From assembly GCA_003153315.1 (NCBI GenBank), contig PLYA01000008.1:44245-108244 (forward strand): a stretch of DNA of 64,000 bases, given 5' to 3'. Below, one piece after another: positions 26,451 through 36,218 of this stretch. A program made the translations under genes and the position numbers. The notes below the pieces were generated by a model. That model searched no databases and was not told where the DNA came from. It was given only the letters and a program-made list of their open reading frames with translations. Numbering within the stretch: the stretch's first letter is position 1; each line of letters opens with the position of its first letter. The stretch comes from Bacteroidota bacterium (GTDB lineage: Bacteria; Bacteroidota; Bacteroidia; B-17B0; Aurantibacillaceae).

Positions 26451-29318
26451 TTAAACCAGCTCAGGCTTCACTTCCATATAAGCCTCTATGGGCAAACAAG
26501 AGCAAACTAAGTTTCTGTCGCCAAAGGCATTATCTACACGGGCAACGCTTGGCCAGAATTTATTTGTTTTAACCCACTTCAATGGGTAAGCGGCTTTCTC
26601 ACGGTTATAAGCTTTGTTCCAACTATCGCTTATAACCAGTTTGGCTGTGTGTGGCGCGTTCTTCAGCACATTATCTGTTTTATCAGAATGTCCGTCAGCA
26701 ATTTCCTGTATCTCTTTTCTGATAGAAATCATGGCTTCACAAAAGCGGTCAAGCTCTGCTTTGCTTTCGCTTTCAGTTGGCTCAACCATCAGGGTATCAT
26801 GCACCGGAAAAGAAACCGTTGGCGCATGGAAACCATAATCCATCAAACGTTTGGCTATATCACCCACTTCAACACCGGCATCGCGTTTAAGTGCGGCGCA
26901 ATCTAAAATCATTTCGTGTGCACAACGCCCATTCTTGTTGGTATATAGGGTAGGATAGTGGTCTTTCAAAACCTCTTTCATATAGTTAGCATTTAGTATG
27001 GCGGTTCGGGTTGCTTCTGTTAACCCATCTGCACCCAGCATTTTAATGTAGCCATAAGAAATTAAAAGTATTAACGAGCTTCCATAAGGAGCAGCCGATA
27101 CCGCACTGATTGCTTTAGAGCCACCTGTTTTAATAACGGAATGCGAAGGAAGAAAATCTACCAAATGTTTTGCTACACCAATAGGCCCCATACCAGGACC
27201 GCCCCCGCCATGCGGAATGGCAAAGGTTTTGTGCAAATTCAAATGACAAACATCTGCTCCAATATTGCCGGGAGAAGTTAATCCAACCTGTGCATTCATA
27301 TTGGCGCCATCCATATAAACCTGCCCGCCGTTATCATGAATTATTTTGGTAATCTTTTTAATGCTCTCTTCATACACGCCATGCGTAGAAGGATAGGTAA
27401 CCATCAGGCAACTAAGCGTGTCTTTATATTGCTCAGCTTTAGCTTGTAAATCGGCAACATCAATATTTCCTTTGTTATCGCACTTAACGATTACTATCGT
27501 CATACCTGCCAACGCAGCAGATGCAGGATTGGTACCATGTGCCGAAGAAGGAATAAGCACCACGTTGCGATGCGGATTTCCATTTGCAATATGATAAGCA
27601 CGGATAACCATTAGTCCGGCGTACTCACCCTGCGCGCCACTGTTAGGTTGCATGCTCATAGAAGCGAAGCCCGTGATGTTGCTCAAATCTTTAGTAAGTT
27701 CTTTTATAATTTGCTGATAGCCTTTGGCTTGTTCAACAGGCACAAACGGATGTATGTTGGCAAACTCAGGCCAGGTAATAGGTAACAATTCAGAAACAGC
27801 GTTCAGCTTCATGGTACAAGAACCTAAAGAAATCATAGAATGCACAAGCGATAAATCTTTATTCTCTAAACGCTTGATGTAGCGCATCATTTCAGTTTCG
27901 CTGTGGTATGAATTGAAGGTAGGATGCGTTAAGTATTTTGAAGTACGGTTAGCAAACGAAGCGCTGATTATGTTTGCATGATGAAGATTAAATGTGGCAT
28001 GCTCTTTACCCGATGCTTTCACAAAAACTTTTATTACATCAATCACATCATTGGCTTCCGCTGTCTGATCTAAAGAAATACCAACATGATTAGTATCTAT
28101 ATAATGGAAATTAATTTCGTTAGCTTCTGCAATAGCACGAATCTTTGCGGCATCGCATTCAACAACAATTGTATCGAAGAACAATTTTGTTTTGATAGTA
28201 TAACCTAAATTCTTCAGTTCTTCTGCAATCGCAACCGTGTTAGAATGTACCTGTTCTGCAATAGATTTAATTCCATCTGCCCCATGATATACAGCATACA
28301 TGCTTGCCATAATAGCTAACAGAGCTTGTGCAGTACAGATATTAGAAGTAGCTCTTTCGCGTTTAATGTGTTGCTCGCGTGTTTGCAAAGCCATGCGCAA
28401 TGCCGAGTTTCCTTCTGCATCCACACTTACTCCGATTATTCTTCCGGGAAGCAAACGCTTGTAATCTTCCTTGCAAGCAAAAAACGCAGCGTGTGGGCCA
28501 CCATAACCAAGCGGCACACCAAAGCGTTGGGAGTTACCAACCACACAATCTGCACCCCACTCACCCGGAGGGGTTAATAATGCAAGGGCTAATAAATCGG
28601 TTGCTACACAAACCTGTATCTCTTTGCTATGTGCGGTAGCAACAAAGTTTTTATAATTGTTTACTTCTCCGTTAATATCAGGATATTGAATTAATGCCCC
28701 GAAAAAAGAATCATCAAAATTAACGGTGTTTGCATCGCCCACAACCACTTCAATTCCAACGGGTACGGCTCGTGTTTTAACTACATCAATGGTTTGCGGG
28801 AAACAGGTATTCGAAACAAAAAACTTTTCCGAAGTGTGTTTGTTCTTGCTTCGGTTGTTATGAAACATAAACATGGCTTCGGCAGCAGCGGTAGCCTCGT
28901 CTAATAAAGACGCATTGGAAATAGGCATAGCGGTTAAATCCATCACCATAGTCTGGAAGTTTAGCAAAGCCTCTAAACGCCCTTGCGAAATCTCTGCCTG
29001 ATAAGGTGTATAAGCGGTGTACCAACCTGGGTTTTCCAGCACATTGCGCTGCACAACTGCGGGTACAATAGTATTGTAATATCCCAAACCCATATAACTA
29101 CGAAACACCTTATTCTTTTTAGATAGCGCACGCAGGTGTTTGCTGTATTGAAACTCGGTCATAGCCGCGTCAACTTTCAACGACTTCTTTAAACGTATTT
29201 TCTCAGGGACAGTTTGGTTGATTAATTCATCAACAGAAGAAACACCAATTTTAGTAAGCATTTCGTTTACTTCAAAAGCACGCGGACCGTTATGGCGGTT
29301 TACAAATTTATCAGTCAT
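26451..29318 (-). CDS. gcvP: Glycine dehydrogenase (decarboxylating), P protein
   Basis: A 955-residue homodimer-type P protein of the glycine cleavage system, with both PLP-fold halves present. The Schiff-base lysine is in [17 protein letters not shown] at about residue 697, and FVNRHNGPR opens the protein. It decarboxylates glycine and passes the aminomethyl group to lipoylated H protein. Full length, no interruption. gcvT, gcvH and gcvL are not adjacent, the usual dispersed arrangement in Bacteroidota. Confidence 0.98.
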   Translation of the reverse strand: MTDKFVNRHNGPRAFEVNEMLTKIGVSSVDELINQTVPEKIRLKKSLKVDAAMTEFQYSKHLRALSKKNKVFRSYMGLGYYNTIVPAVVQRNVLENPGWYTAYTPYQAEISQGRLEALLNFQTMVMDLTAMPISNASLLDEATAAAEAMFMFHNNRSKNKHTSEKFFVSNTCFPQTIDVVKTRAVPVGIEVVVGDANTVNFDDSFFGALIQYPDINGEVNNYKNFVATAHSKEIQVCVATDLLALALLTPPGEWGADCVVGNSQRFGVPLGYGGPHAAFFACKEDYKRLLPGRIIGVSVDAEGNSALRMALQTREQHIKRERATSNICTAQALLAIMASMYAVYHGADGIKSIAEQVHSNTVAIAEELKNLGYTIKTKLFFDTIVVECDAAKIRAIAEANEINFHYIDTNHVGISLDQTAEANDVIDVIKVFVKASGKEHATFNLHHANIISASFANRTSKYLTHPTFNSYHSETEMMRYIKRLENKDLSLVHSMISLGSCTMKLNAVSELLPITWPEFANIHPFVPVEQAKGYQQIIKELTKDLSNITGFASMSMQPNSGAQGEYAGLMVIRAYHIANGNPHRNVVLIPSSAHGTNPASAALAGMTIVIVKCDNKGNIDVADLQAKAEQYKDTLSCLMVTYPSTHGVYEESIKKITKIIHDNGGQVYMDGANMNAQVGLTSPGNIGADVCHLNLHKTFAIPHGGGGPGMGPIGVAKHLVDFLPSHSVIKTGGSKAISAVSAAPYGSSLILLISYGYIKMLGADGLTEATRTAILNANYMKEVLKDHYPTLYTNKNGRCAHEMILDCAALKRDAGVEVGDIAKRLMDYGFHAPTVSFPVHDTLMVEPTESESKAELDRFCEAMISIRKEIQEIADGHSDKTDNVLKNAPHTAKLVISDSWNKAYNREKAAYPLKWVKTNKFWPSVARVDNAFGDRNLVCSCLPIEAYMEVKPELV

Positions 29319-29435
29319 GGAAAGAATTTAGAGATGCAAAATTAGTAAAATAAAGGGCTGCTTCCAAGCTGAATTATATCATACAACTTAGGTTAAATAA
29401 TCTTTGTATATTCACCAAAAATAAAACAACTATAT

Positions 29436-29927
29436 ATGAAAAAATTGGCGTTACAATTTATAGTATTTGCAGGATTAATGTTATTACTAACAGCTTGTCC
29501 TTATGGCAGTGATGTACCTATTGATCAGGCAAATGTGAAGATTGACGATAAGCTACTTGGCAAATGGGAAACAAAGAACTCCAGTGATTACTATTATAAT
29601 GTTACCAAGAAAGATGACTTTAATTATAAGTTCGAGAAAAAGAGTAAAAACCCTAGCGATGCCCCAACAGTTTATAACGGTTTTTTATCTGTAATTGATG
29701 GGGTTAAATTTATAAATATATCTGATGAAAGTTCTTCAACTAAATTGTATTATTTATATAAAATAGAACAATCAACCAGCGGGGCTAAAACAACTTTAAT
29801 TCCGGTAACAGAAAACATTGACGAAAAATTTACCACCTCCGCAGATTTAAAAGCCTATATTAAGAAGTATATGGCTTTAAGTTTCTTTTACGAAAAGGAC
29901 CAGGACGAGTATTTCCGTGCAGATTAG
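29436..29927 (+). CDS. Lipoprotein of unknown function
   Basis: A 163-residue protein with a lipobox LLTAC (Cys near residue 21). The mature part has DKLLGKWETKNSSDYYYNVTKKDDFNYKFEKK, a layout seen in lipocalin-like or calycin-like small lipoproteins (W near the start of the first strand, then alternating strands), but this is weak. It lies 20 bp before another secreted or membrane protein gene in the same direction. Confidence 0.65.
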   Translation: MKKLALQFIVFAGLMLLLTACPYGSDVPIDQANVKIDDKLLGKWETKNSSDYYYNVTKKDDFNYKFEKKSKNPSDAPTVYNGFLSVIDGVKFINISDESSSTKLYYLYKIEQSTSGAKTTLIPVTENIDEKFTTSADLKAYIKKYMALSFFYEKDQDEYFRAD

Positions 29928-29947
29928 TCGTTTAATTATTTCTTAGG

Positions 29948-30580
29948 ATGAGGTTTCATTTTTTTATTCTTTCTCTTTTTATTTCTTTCATTTCTTTTTC
30001 TCAAACAGGTTCATTAGACACTCTCTATTTAATGAATGGAAGAATTATTGTTTCTTCTGTACTTGATACAAACTCAGCCTCTATACTTATCAACGACCCT
30101 GAAAACACAAATAAGAAAATAAGCATTGAGAATGAACGTTTGTTTGCCATTAAATATGGCAAGGGAACCTTATTTTATTATTACGAGCAAGACTCTATTA
30201 AGAACTGGTACACCAGAGATGAAATGTGGCTTTTTATGCAGGGCGAGCGTGATGCTAAAAAAGGGTTTAAACCTTGGGGTTCTTTTTTCGGGGGTATAGT
30301 TTTTGGAATGGCTGGCGGTGCATCAGGCCTTGTAGCTGATATAGGGGTTTTTTTAGGGCCGGTTTTACCTTTGGCCTTTTTCTCCACAGTTGGAATTCCT
30401 AAGGTCCGTATTAAACATAATACTGTTTCTAATCCTGAAAATTTAAAACACGATGTGTATATTTTAGGATACGAACGGGAGGCTCGCGCCAAAAGAAGGC
30501 GCCAATCTATGCTTGGAGGTGGTATTGGAATAGCGGTAGGTTATATAGCTTACTTTTGTCTGCGCAGTTTTACCCACTAA
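29948..30580 (+). CDS. Membrane protein of unknown function with signal peptide
   Basis: A 210-residue protein with a signal peptide ([20 protein letters not shown]) and an N-terminal beta-rich domain with [20 protein letters not shown] and [13 protein letters not shown], similar to other Bacteroidota proteins that begin with D-x-I/L-x-x-x-G-x-x. Two hydrophobic Gly-rich helices follow ([19 protein letters not shown] and [16 protein letters not shown]). Function unknown. Its stop overlaps by 4 bases the stop of the convergent trmD. Confidence 0.65.
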   Translation: MRFHFFILSLFISFISFSQTGSLDTLYLMNGRIIVSSVLDTNSASILINDPENTNKKISIENERLFAIKYGKGTLFYYYEQDSIKNWYTRDEMWLFMQGERDAKKGFKPWGSFFGGIVFGMAGGASGLVADIGVFLGPVLPLAFFSTVGIPKVRIKHNTVSNPENLKHDVYILGYEREARAKRRRQSMLGGGIGIAVGYIAYFCLRSFTH

Positions 30581-31260
30581 TTAGTTTTCTTAAACAAATC
30601 CGGTCTGCGTTGTTGAGTTCTTTCAAGGCTTCGCTCGTGTCGCCATTTTTCTATTTCTGCGGTGTGCCCACTCATTAAAATATCCGGAACTTTCCACCCG
30701 TTAAACTCTTGTGGTCTGGTATAAACAGGTGGTGCTAATAAATCATCCTGAAAAGAATCGGTAAGTGCAGAAGTCTCGTCATTTAATACTCCGGGCAACA
30801 AACGAATGATACTATCGCACATTACGGCAGCAGCCAGTTCGCCTCCGCTAAGCACATAATCTCCTATAGAAATTTCTTTCGTAATCAGGTATTCGCGCAC
30901 ACGCTCATCAATACCTTTATAGTGTCCGCACAACACAATAATGTTTTTAAGTGTAGAGAAATGATTGCAGGTTTTTTGTTGCAAGAGTTCTCCGTCGGGT
31001 GAAGTATAAATTATTTCATCATAGGTTCTTTCACTCTTTAAATGATTTATGCAGGCAGCAATAGGCTCAATCATCATTACCATACCGGCACCACCACCAA
31101 AAGTATAATCATCTACTTGTTTTTGTTTGTTTGTGCTGTAATCGCGCAGGTTAATTAAATTTACCTCTACTAAACCTTTTTGTGCAGCACGTTTTAATAT
31201 GCTGTGTTTAAAAGGACTTTCCAGTAAATCAGGATGAATTGTGATAATATCTATACGCAT
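30577..31260 (-). CDS. trmD: tRNA (guanine37-N1)-methyltransferase
   Basis: A 227-residue SPOUT methyltransferase with [13 protein letters not shown] at the start, the SAM-binding trefoil knot ([15 protein letters not shown] ... [16 protein letters not shown]) and a C-terminal helical domain. It makes m1G37 next to the anticodon and prevents +1 frameshifting. Full length. The stop codon of the DUF2480 gene follows its start directly (31261), so the two are co-transcribed; rimM, rpsP and rplS, often linked to trmD elsewhere, are not here. Confidence 0.97.
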   Translation of the reverse strand: MRIDIITIHPDLLESPFKHSILKRAAQKGLVEVNLINLRDYSTNKQKQVDDYTFGGGAGMVMMIEPIAACINHLKSERTYDEIIYTSPDGELLQQKTCNHFSTLKNIIVLCGHYKGIDERVREYLITKEISIGDYVLSGGELAAAVMCDSIIRLLPGVLNDETSALTDSFQDDLLAPPVYTRPQEFNGWKVPDILMSGHTAEIEKWRHERSLERTQQRRPDLFKKTN

Positions 31261-31773
31261 TTAATGTTGTGCGGGTTGTTTGTATAGGGGCACCGTACTG
31301 CAGGGCTCGCCATACATGATACTCTTGGCAACAGGTTTTATTTTTTCGGTAAGTGCCACATAAGCAGCAATAGGCACAGGTTTATTGCCACATCCTTTTA
31401 TTACAATGCGTGCATCTTTATAAGGTGTTGTATCAAGTGTATTTATTTTTTCGTGAAACAAAATAGTTTCCAATGTTTCTAAATTTCCGAAAACAACCTT
31501 CTTTGCAAAAGGCTGTAAACTTATGGTTAGTAACATATAAGCCCAAGTAGGCACAATAGCATCTACCGAGCAGGTTAGCGCAACATATTTATTCTTATAA
31601 ATACTCCAGTCGTGGGTTTTAATATAGGCCCTGAAATCTTTCTCTTTTAAAATAAGTTCCTGGAAAAGCAGGGGTTTTATGTCAAATAAAACACGGGGCG
31701 TTTCATCATAAAACTCTTCCAAGTTTATGGTTACGATACCACTTTGTGCAACTTTATTTATTATCTCTTCCAT
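31261..31773 (-). CDS. DUF2480 family protein
   Basis: A 170-residue soluble protein with the DUF2480 pattern (IVTINLEEFYDETPRVLFDIKPLLFQELILKEKDFR, then CSVDAIVPTWAYML and IKGCGNKPVPIAAYV). The family is almost confined to Bacteroidota and has no known function. The gene abuts trmD on the same strand and so is likely its upstream operon partner. No signal or membrane segment. Confidence 0.88.
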   Translation of the reverse strand: MEEIINKVAQSGIVTINLEEFYDETPRVLFDIKPLLFQELILKEKDFRAYIKTHDWSIYKNKYVALTCSVDAIVPTWAYMLLTISLQPFAKKVVFGNLETLETILFHEKINTLDTTPYKDARIVIKGCGNKPVPIAAYVALTEKIKPVAKSIMYGEPCSTVPLYKQPAQH

Positions 31774-31815
31774 ACTATAAAGGTAGTGCAGATTAGCGGA
31801 ACAACAAAAATATTA

Positions 31816-32637
31816 TTACCTGATGATACTTACCTCTCCCCTAAACTTTCCTGGCTTATCATGCGTATCTAATATATAAAAGTATGTTCCGCAAGGTAAT
31901 TCGGTTCCCAAATAATTGCCCGCCCAATCATTATTATAACCCGTTTCGCTAAAAATTTTTTGCCCATACCTGTTGTAAATATCAAGTGTATTATTTGGAT
32001 ATTGACTAATGTTCCCTATGTAAAAAAAATCGTTAGCACCATCTCCATTAGGGGTAAAGCTGTTATAAAAATATAATTCCGAGTTTGGTATTACATTAAC
32101 TATAACGGTTTCATAAAATGTACAACCATGTGGAAACACAATCGCTACCGTGTACTGAATAGTGCTTGAAGGAAAAACATCCGGGTTTAAGGTGCTTTGG
32201 TTATATATGCTTGCGGTGGGCGACCAATAGACTATAGAATCTCCGGGGGCCTGTGCGTGCAAAGTAATTGTTTGCCCTTCTTTTATTGTTGTATCCTGTG
32301 GTTTGACAGAAGCATAATATGTATATACGTAAATAGTAACGGTGGCTGATTTGGTGGCTCTGGCAGAATCTGTTACAGAAACGGTGTAAGTAGTGGTTAT
32401 GGTTGGAGAAGCCGTGGGGTTTGCAATAGAAGAGTCATTTAGAGATTTTCCCGGATGCCACATGTATTGGTATCCCCCTCCTCCTCCTTGCGCAGTGGGG
32501 TTTCCGCCTAAAACAACTTTAGTACCGGGGCAAATTTTTTGGTAGGGGCCTGCATTAATCGTAAATGTTGTTGTTTGCGCAGCTATACTTACCGCAAGAA
32601 AACTAATACAACCTAATATGATTCCTTTTAAAAACAT
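31816..32637 (-). CDS. T9SS type B (gliding motility-associated) secreted protein
   Basis: A 273-residue secreted protein with a signal peptide (ends SIAAQTTT), two Ig/PKD-like beta-sandwich repeats (about residues 25-105 with TTYTVSVTDSARA, and 110-185) and a C-terminal gliding-motility domain at about 190-273 (FTPNGDGANDFFYIGN ... IYNRYGQKIF ... GTYFYIL). The C-terminal domain directs export through the type IX secretion system and surface attachment. The gene is short for this class, little more than the sorting domain with two adhesin-like repeats. Type IX machinery genes are not in the window. Confidence 0.92.
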   Translation of the reverse strand: MFLKGIILGCISFLAVSIAAQTTTFTINAGPYQKICPGTKVVLGGNPTAQGGGGGYQYMWHPGKSLNDSSIANPTASPTITTTYTVSVTDSARATKSATVTIYVYTYYASVKPQDTTIKEGQTITLHAQAPGDSIVYWSPTASIYNQSTLNPDVFPSSTIQYTVAIVFPHGCTFYETVIVNVIPNSELYFYNSFTPNGDGANDFFYIGNISQYPNNTLDIYNRYGQKIFSETGYNNDWAGNYLGTELPCGTYFYILDTHDKPGKFRGEVSIIR

Positions 32638-32674
32638 TTACCACAGCCAAACTACAAAATAAAACCAAGTAATT

Positions 32675-32706
32675 AAAAAATGCCGCAATGATTAAAGCGG
32701 CATTCT
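32675..32706 (-). terminator. Terminator downstream of rpsTHX
   Basis: On the minus strand AATGCCGC and GCGGCATT form an 8-bp stem with a short loop followed by a T6 run, 21 bases past the stop of the THX gene. Confidence 0.75.
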
Positions 32707-32726
32707 TATTCTTTTGTAATTAAAAA

Positions 32727-32891
32727 TTACTTAGCGGCTTTCTTGGCAGCCTTTTTAGGCGCTGCTTTCTTTTTAGCTGTTGTGTTTGCACCTACAGCCT
32801 TTTTTACTGCTTTCTTTTTACGTAAACGGGTAACTCCATGGCTACCGATGTGAATTTTTCCGCGTTTAGAACGTTGATCTCCTTTTCCCAT
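32727..32891 (-). CDS. 30S ribosomal protein THX
   Basis: Absent from the ORF track because it is only 54 residues. It begins MGKGDQRSKRGKIHIGSHGV, the conserved start of bacterial THX (bTHX) ribosomal proteins, then a Lys/Ala-rich tail (KKAVKKAVGANTT ... KKAAKKAAK) that resembles histone H1 and is typical of the Bacteroidota members. It binds the head of the 30S subunit. It has its own terminator and lies 28 bp downstream of the clamp-loader gene on the same strand. Confidence 0.92.
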   Translation of the reverse strand: MGKGDQRSKRGKIHIGSHGVTRLRKKKAVKKAVGANTTAKKKAAPKKAAKKAAK

Positions 32892-32919
32892 AATTATAAA
32901 TTTAGTTGCGTAAAAATAA

Positions 32920-34038
32920 TTATTTTTTATTAAGCAGCTCGTTTGTTTTTAAAGACACATCCATAAATAAAATTTTTGCGCTCACGTTTCGTTCAATATG
33001 ATAGAATGCTTTATTAAATTCTTCTGTCAACCCTTCTTGGTTTTGCGTGTTTATATAAGGATGAAATTTTTGCAGAAACTCTTTTTCCTCATCGGTTCCT
33101 AAAACCGCTTGTGGCATATGTTTCATTAAGATACAATTTCTAAAAGTGTGCAAAGCATACACCATAAATTGCTTTTGTTTTTCTCTGCCCAGGCGTGCAA
33201 ACTCATCTACCCATGCCGAAATTTTAAAGGCATCAAAACGTAAACAACAACGCATAAAGGTTTGAAACAAAACAAAGTTTTCGGTAGAAGCTATATTCTC
33301 ATCAGCCAGTAAAAAAGCTTCGCGCGGGTTATTTTGACTTAACTCTGCCACCTGTTGCGCATGCCCTTGCGATAAATTAAAAGCTGAAGTAAGTACCGCG
33401 GCTATTTCTGTTGAAGTGGGTGCGGCTACTTTTATTAATTGTGTACGCGATATAATGGTTGGCAGCAAGGCATCTGCTGTACTTGATACCAGAAAGAAAA
33501 AGGTGTCTTCGGGTGGTTCTTCCAGTATCTTTAATATTTTGTTTGCCGCATCGCTGTTCATTTTTTCGGGCATCCAAATCAGCATTACTTTTCCCCGCCC
33601 TTCATAGCTGGTATAGCTTAGTTTGCGCAGTATTTCAATGCTTTCATCCTTAGCAATAATGGGTTGTTTGTTTTCGGCATCAATGGTGTTAAACCAATCG
33701 TTTAAGTTTAGGTACGGAAAGGCTAAAAACGCTTCTCTAAACTCTGCAACTAAATGATCACTAAAACGAACATCTTTGCTAAGAGCTATGGGGAAAACCA
33801 AATTTAAATCGGGGTGAGCCAGTTTACTTATTTGCAAACAAGAAGGACAAATACCACAACTATCTTGAGGTGTGGGGTTGTGGCAAAACAAATATTGTGC
33901 AAAAGCAATGGATAAGGGTAGTTGTGCACCCCCATCCGTACCTAAAAAAAGCAGGGCATGGGCAATGCGTTTGGTAGAAGCCATTTCTAACAAGCGATTT
34001 TTTAATGCCTTGGGCGCAGCCACATTTGCAAACAACAT
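32920..34038 (-). CDS. holB: DNA polymerase III subunit delta'-like clamp-loader protein
   Basis: A 372-residue AAA+-fold protein. It has a four-Cys zinc module near residue 52 (CHNPTPQDSCGICPSC), the sensor/SRC-like region ISRTQLIKV, and an ENNPREA-like stretch (SQNNPREAFLLADE). The Walker A is degenerate (GTDGGAQL), as expected for the non-ATP-hydrolysing delta' subunit that acts as the stator of the clamp loader. DNA polymerase III gamma/tau or tmk are not adjacent. The gene runs in the same direction as THX downstream. Confidence 0.88.
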   Translation of the reverse strand: MLFANVAAPKALKNRLLEMASTKRIAHALLFLGTDGGAQLPLSIAFAQYLFCHNPTPQDSCGICPSCLQISKLAHPDLNLVFPIALSKDVRFSDHLVAEFREAFLAFPYLNLNDWFNTIDAENKQPIIAKDESIEILRKLSYTSYEGRGKVMLIWMPEKMNSDAANKILKILEEPPEDTFFFLVSSTADALLPTIISRTQLIKVAAPTSTEIAAVLTSAFNLSQGHAQQVAELSQNNPREAFLLADENIASTENFVLFQTFMRCCLRFDAFKISAWVDEFARLGREKQKQFMVYALHTFRNCILMKHMPQAVLGTDEEKEFLQKFHPYINTQNQEGLTEEFNKAFYHIERNVSAKILFMDVSLKTNELLNKK

Positions 34039-34098
34039 GGGGGCAAAGATAATTTTTTGTTTCTACCCTTTATTTAGAAAGAAGGAAGGGGACTAAAC

Positions 34099-34138
34099 TA
34101 AAAAAACCTTCCCACTAAAGCGGGAAGGTTTTATTTTT
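34099..34138. terminator. Strong bidirectional terminator
   Basis: AAAACCTTCCC and GGGAAGGTTTT form an 11-bp perfect stem with an 8-nt loop, with an A-run on the left and a T-rich run on the right. It serves the lipoprotein gene that ends at 34153 (minus) and separates it from holB. Confidence 0.85.
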
Positions 34139-34152
34139 ATTAAACGTAAATA

Positions 34153-34809
34153 TTAAAACTTGTTGTTAGAAACAACGTGTTCATTATGATAATATAGTTG
34201 CGTAATAGTAGATTGGAAACTTCCGGTAATAGTAGCGGCATTGCCGGTATTGTTATTGCCCGAACCACCTGAACCAGCAGGACTGGTTGCGGTATAATTA
34301 CCTGTAAGCTGTCCGGTAGATTTGTTGTAAGCAACGTTTGTTAGAACCGCAGTAGCACTACTTCCGTTACCAATGCTAAACTGAAACTCCTTGTTTGTTC
34401 CTATAGATTGCGTGTATGTAAAATTAAGACTACCAAAAGCACCGGCAAAGTTTGTTAGTGATGGCGTATAAATGTTAATACTTGCAGAACTAGTTTGAAA
34501 AATATCGGTTGAGCGGTTAAGGTTAAAAGAAAACCCACCACCCATAGAAGCGCTCATACTATCTAAAGTACCAGCAGGGCCACCCCAATAGCTGGTGTAA
34601 TTAAATGTTTCGGTAAAAGCAGTTCCATCTCTGCGATTACCTGTAACTGTACCTTTAATAAAACCATCGGTTGATGTAGGCACTACACCTGCAGGACCTT
34701 GTGGGCCTGTAGCTCCGTTAGTTCCGTTTGTTGCTTTTTTACACCCTGTAAATAAAAGTGTTGCAGCAACTATACCTGTTGCCAAGGTTTTTAATGTAAT
34801 TGATTTCAT
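34153..34809 (-). CDS. Lipoprotein with short collagen-like stretch
   Basis: The ATG at 34809 begins a lipoprotein signal (MKSITLKTLATG ... LLFTGCKK, Cys near residue 23), so this start is better than the track's 34845. Gly-X-Y triplets follow (TNGATGPQGPAG), as in collagen-like lipoproteins common in Bacteroidota. The remaining 170 residues are beta-rich, with no recognised domain. Likely exported to the periplasm or outer surface. Between a strong terminator and an AT-rich upstream region, it is monocistronic. Confidence 0.75.
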   Translation of the reverse strand: MKSITLKTLATGIVAATLLFTGCKKATNGTNGATGPQGPAGVVPTSTDGFIKGTVTGNRRDGTAFTETFNYTSYWGGPAGTLDSMSASMGGGFSFNLNRSTDIFQTSSASINIYTPSLTNFAGAFGSLNFTYTQSIGTNKEFQFSIGNGSSATAVLTNVAYNKSTGQLTGNYTATSPAGSGGSGNNNTGNAATITGSFQSTITQLYYHNEHVVSNNKF

Positions 34810-34883
34810 AATTATTTTTTTAAAGTTTAGGTAAATATAAAACAAACATATTATCCCGCAATATTATCTTTACGTTAACAAAA

Positions 34884-34913
34884 ATCCCCCTCTAATATAT
34901 ATAGAGGAGGATT
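34884..34913 (-). terminator. Terminator after array-associated paralogue 2
   Basis: A hairpin with stem CCTCTA/TAGAGG extended by ATCC/GGAT, followed on the minus strand by TTTTTG. It lies 40 bases past the stop of the gene at 34954. Confidence 0.65.
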
Positions 34914-34953
34914 AATGTTACCTGAAAATATGGCCTGTTACCTGTTGCCTGTT

Positions 34954-35760
34954 TTACGAAACGGTTATGGTAATTTCTGCACTCCAGGTGCCATATTCAT
35001 GGCGGGTGTTTAAATAGCGACCTCTTATAATTTCTGTCCCACCTACCTGGTCGGAAGTAAAATGTGTTTTGTATAAAAACTTGCCTGTGTTGGCAATGTG
35101 ATGAAAATCGGCTTCCTGCGGAAACGAAGTTGATGAAGCGGGAGTAGGCGTGGTACCCGTTGCCGGGCCAACCGTGCGGGCGGTAGCAGCAGTAACAATA
35201 TCTGCGCGAGACTGAAACGCACCCTCTAACTCGGTAGAGCCTACACCTGCGGGCTTTGCCTGTGTATGCGGGTGGGCGGGGTCGGTAATAGAAATAATGG
35301 CATACAAATGCCCCTGCTCTACCAACGCTATTAGCGGCGCGTTTATAGGGGTTGGAGAAGGCGTATGACTGCTGCTGCGCTCATGTTTATTGATAGTGGT
35401 GCGGTCTGCCGCGGTTAGTGCCGAGGCCGGAATATCATTAAATATGGTGCGCAAAACCGCCTCTAACTGCTCTTTTCTTATCTGTATCAAATCGGTTATT
35501 ACTTTGGTTTTGGTAGCGTGGTTGCTGCGCAGCACCCACAACTCTTTCCAGCCCAAATCATTGGGGGTAGTTTGCGGCGCCACCGGCGTGGGGTTGGTGT
35601 ACAGCTTGTTGGCTGCCGATAAATTTGCTGCCGAAACACTTAAACGCGTAGCCGTAGATGGGGTTGTGCCCACTGCCGGAAGGTTTAAAAAAGTCATATC
35701 GGTATCAAACTGCGCATTTAAATCAGCTAGTTTTGAGGGAAAATAACCTCTGTTTGGCAT
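34954..35760 (-). CDS. Uncharacterised array-associated protein, paralogue 2
   Basis: A 268-residue protein without signal peptide or membrane segment. Near residue 115 it has ALTAADRTTINKHERSSSHTPSPTPINAP, which matches the region LTGADYSAIQIHEDASRRNHIPAPTEAPVN of the gene at 5143-5814. It continues with a KPAGVG segment and a C-terminal beta domain (FHHIANTGKFLYKTHFTSD ... RGRYLNTRHEYGTWSAEITI) shared with both other paralogues. The Pro/Thr-rich linkers are longer here than in paralogue 1, and the coding region looks richer in GC than its surroundings. Its 5' side holds the 21-nt repeat array at 35819-36007, ending 58 bp before the ATG, and a terminator follows the stop. Function unknown. 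Confidence 0.75.
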   Translation of the reverse strand: MPNRGYFPSKLADLNAQFDTDMTFLNLPAVGTTPSTATRLSVSAANLSAANKLYTNPTPVAPQTTPNDLGWKELWVLRSNHATKTKVITDLIQIRKEQLEAVLRTIFNDIPASALTAADRTTINKHERSSSHTPSPTPINAPLIALVEQGHLYAIISITDPAHPHTQAKPAGVGSTELEGAFQSRADIVTAATARTVGPATGTTPTPASSTSFPQEADFHHIANTGKFLYKTHFTSDQVGGTEIIRGRYLNTRHEYGTWSAEITITVS

Positions 35761-35818
35761 GTTTTTAAGTTTTAGATTAGTTTATATTTTGAGTTTAGAC
35801 TACAAAAGGAAGGATTAA

Positions 35819-36007
35819 GGTCATGACCGGAAGCATTTATAACATGACCTAGAATATTCCAGTCATGACTGGAAACAATTAGGTCTTGACCGGAAGGTAT
35901 AAAGTCTTGACCGGAATATTTCTCAATATGACCGGAAACAATTAGGTCGTGACCGGAAGTTATAAAGTCGTGACCCGAAAGTATAAAGCCATGACCTGAA
36001 ACCCTTA
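35819..36007 (-). repeat. 21-nt degenerate repeat array 2 (9 units)
   Basis: Nine head-to-tail units of exactly 21 nt. The conserved core on the + strand is GGTCnnGACCGGAA, i.e. GGTC-NN-GACC as an inverted repeat followed by GGAA. Where the left arm is AGTC the right arm can be GACT (35861-35870), keeping the symmetry. Units 3-5 and 6-8 repeat as a block (unit ends AACAATTA, then GGTC, then AGTC), a 63-bp superperiod. The sequence has no similarity to the core of array 1, yet the period is the same. It lies directly upstream of the minus-strand gene 34954-35760. Confidence 0.93.
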
Positions 36008-36096
36008 AAATTGCTTTTTTTATATTATTTACCCCATAAGCATAGCTTTTAGGGTGATTGTGTGAGGGGTAATAAGAAGTAAATTTTTTCACCTTG

Positions 36097-36124
36097 CAAA
36101 TTTAAATACGAATAGATTAGGCAA
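36097..36124 (-). promoter_or_regulatory. Promoter reading into array 2 and paralogue 2
   Basis: On the minus strand TTG (36124-36122), a 17-nt spacer, and TAAATTTG (36104-36097) match the Bacteroidota -33/-7 consensus. The expected transcription start is near 36090, so array 2 would form the 5' part of the transcript of the gene 34954-35760. Confidence 0.6.
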
Positions 36125-36218
36125 TCTTAAATTAAGGTTAACTTATCTTTAAGAAATTGTTATGTATGTTAAGGAAGTGTTAAGAAATTGCCTTTTAAAA
36201 AACTTTAATTGTTTGTAA

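Noticed and set aside
35772-36092. ORF of 106 residues through array 2 as a protein-coding gene
   Set aside because: Its heptad repeat follows automatically from a stop-free 21-nt period; equivalent frames in arrays 1 and 3 are broken or shifted by 20-nt units. Kept only as a question in the findings.
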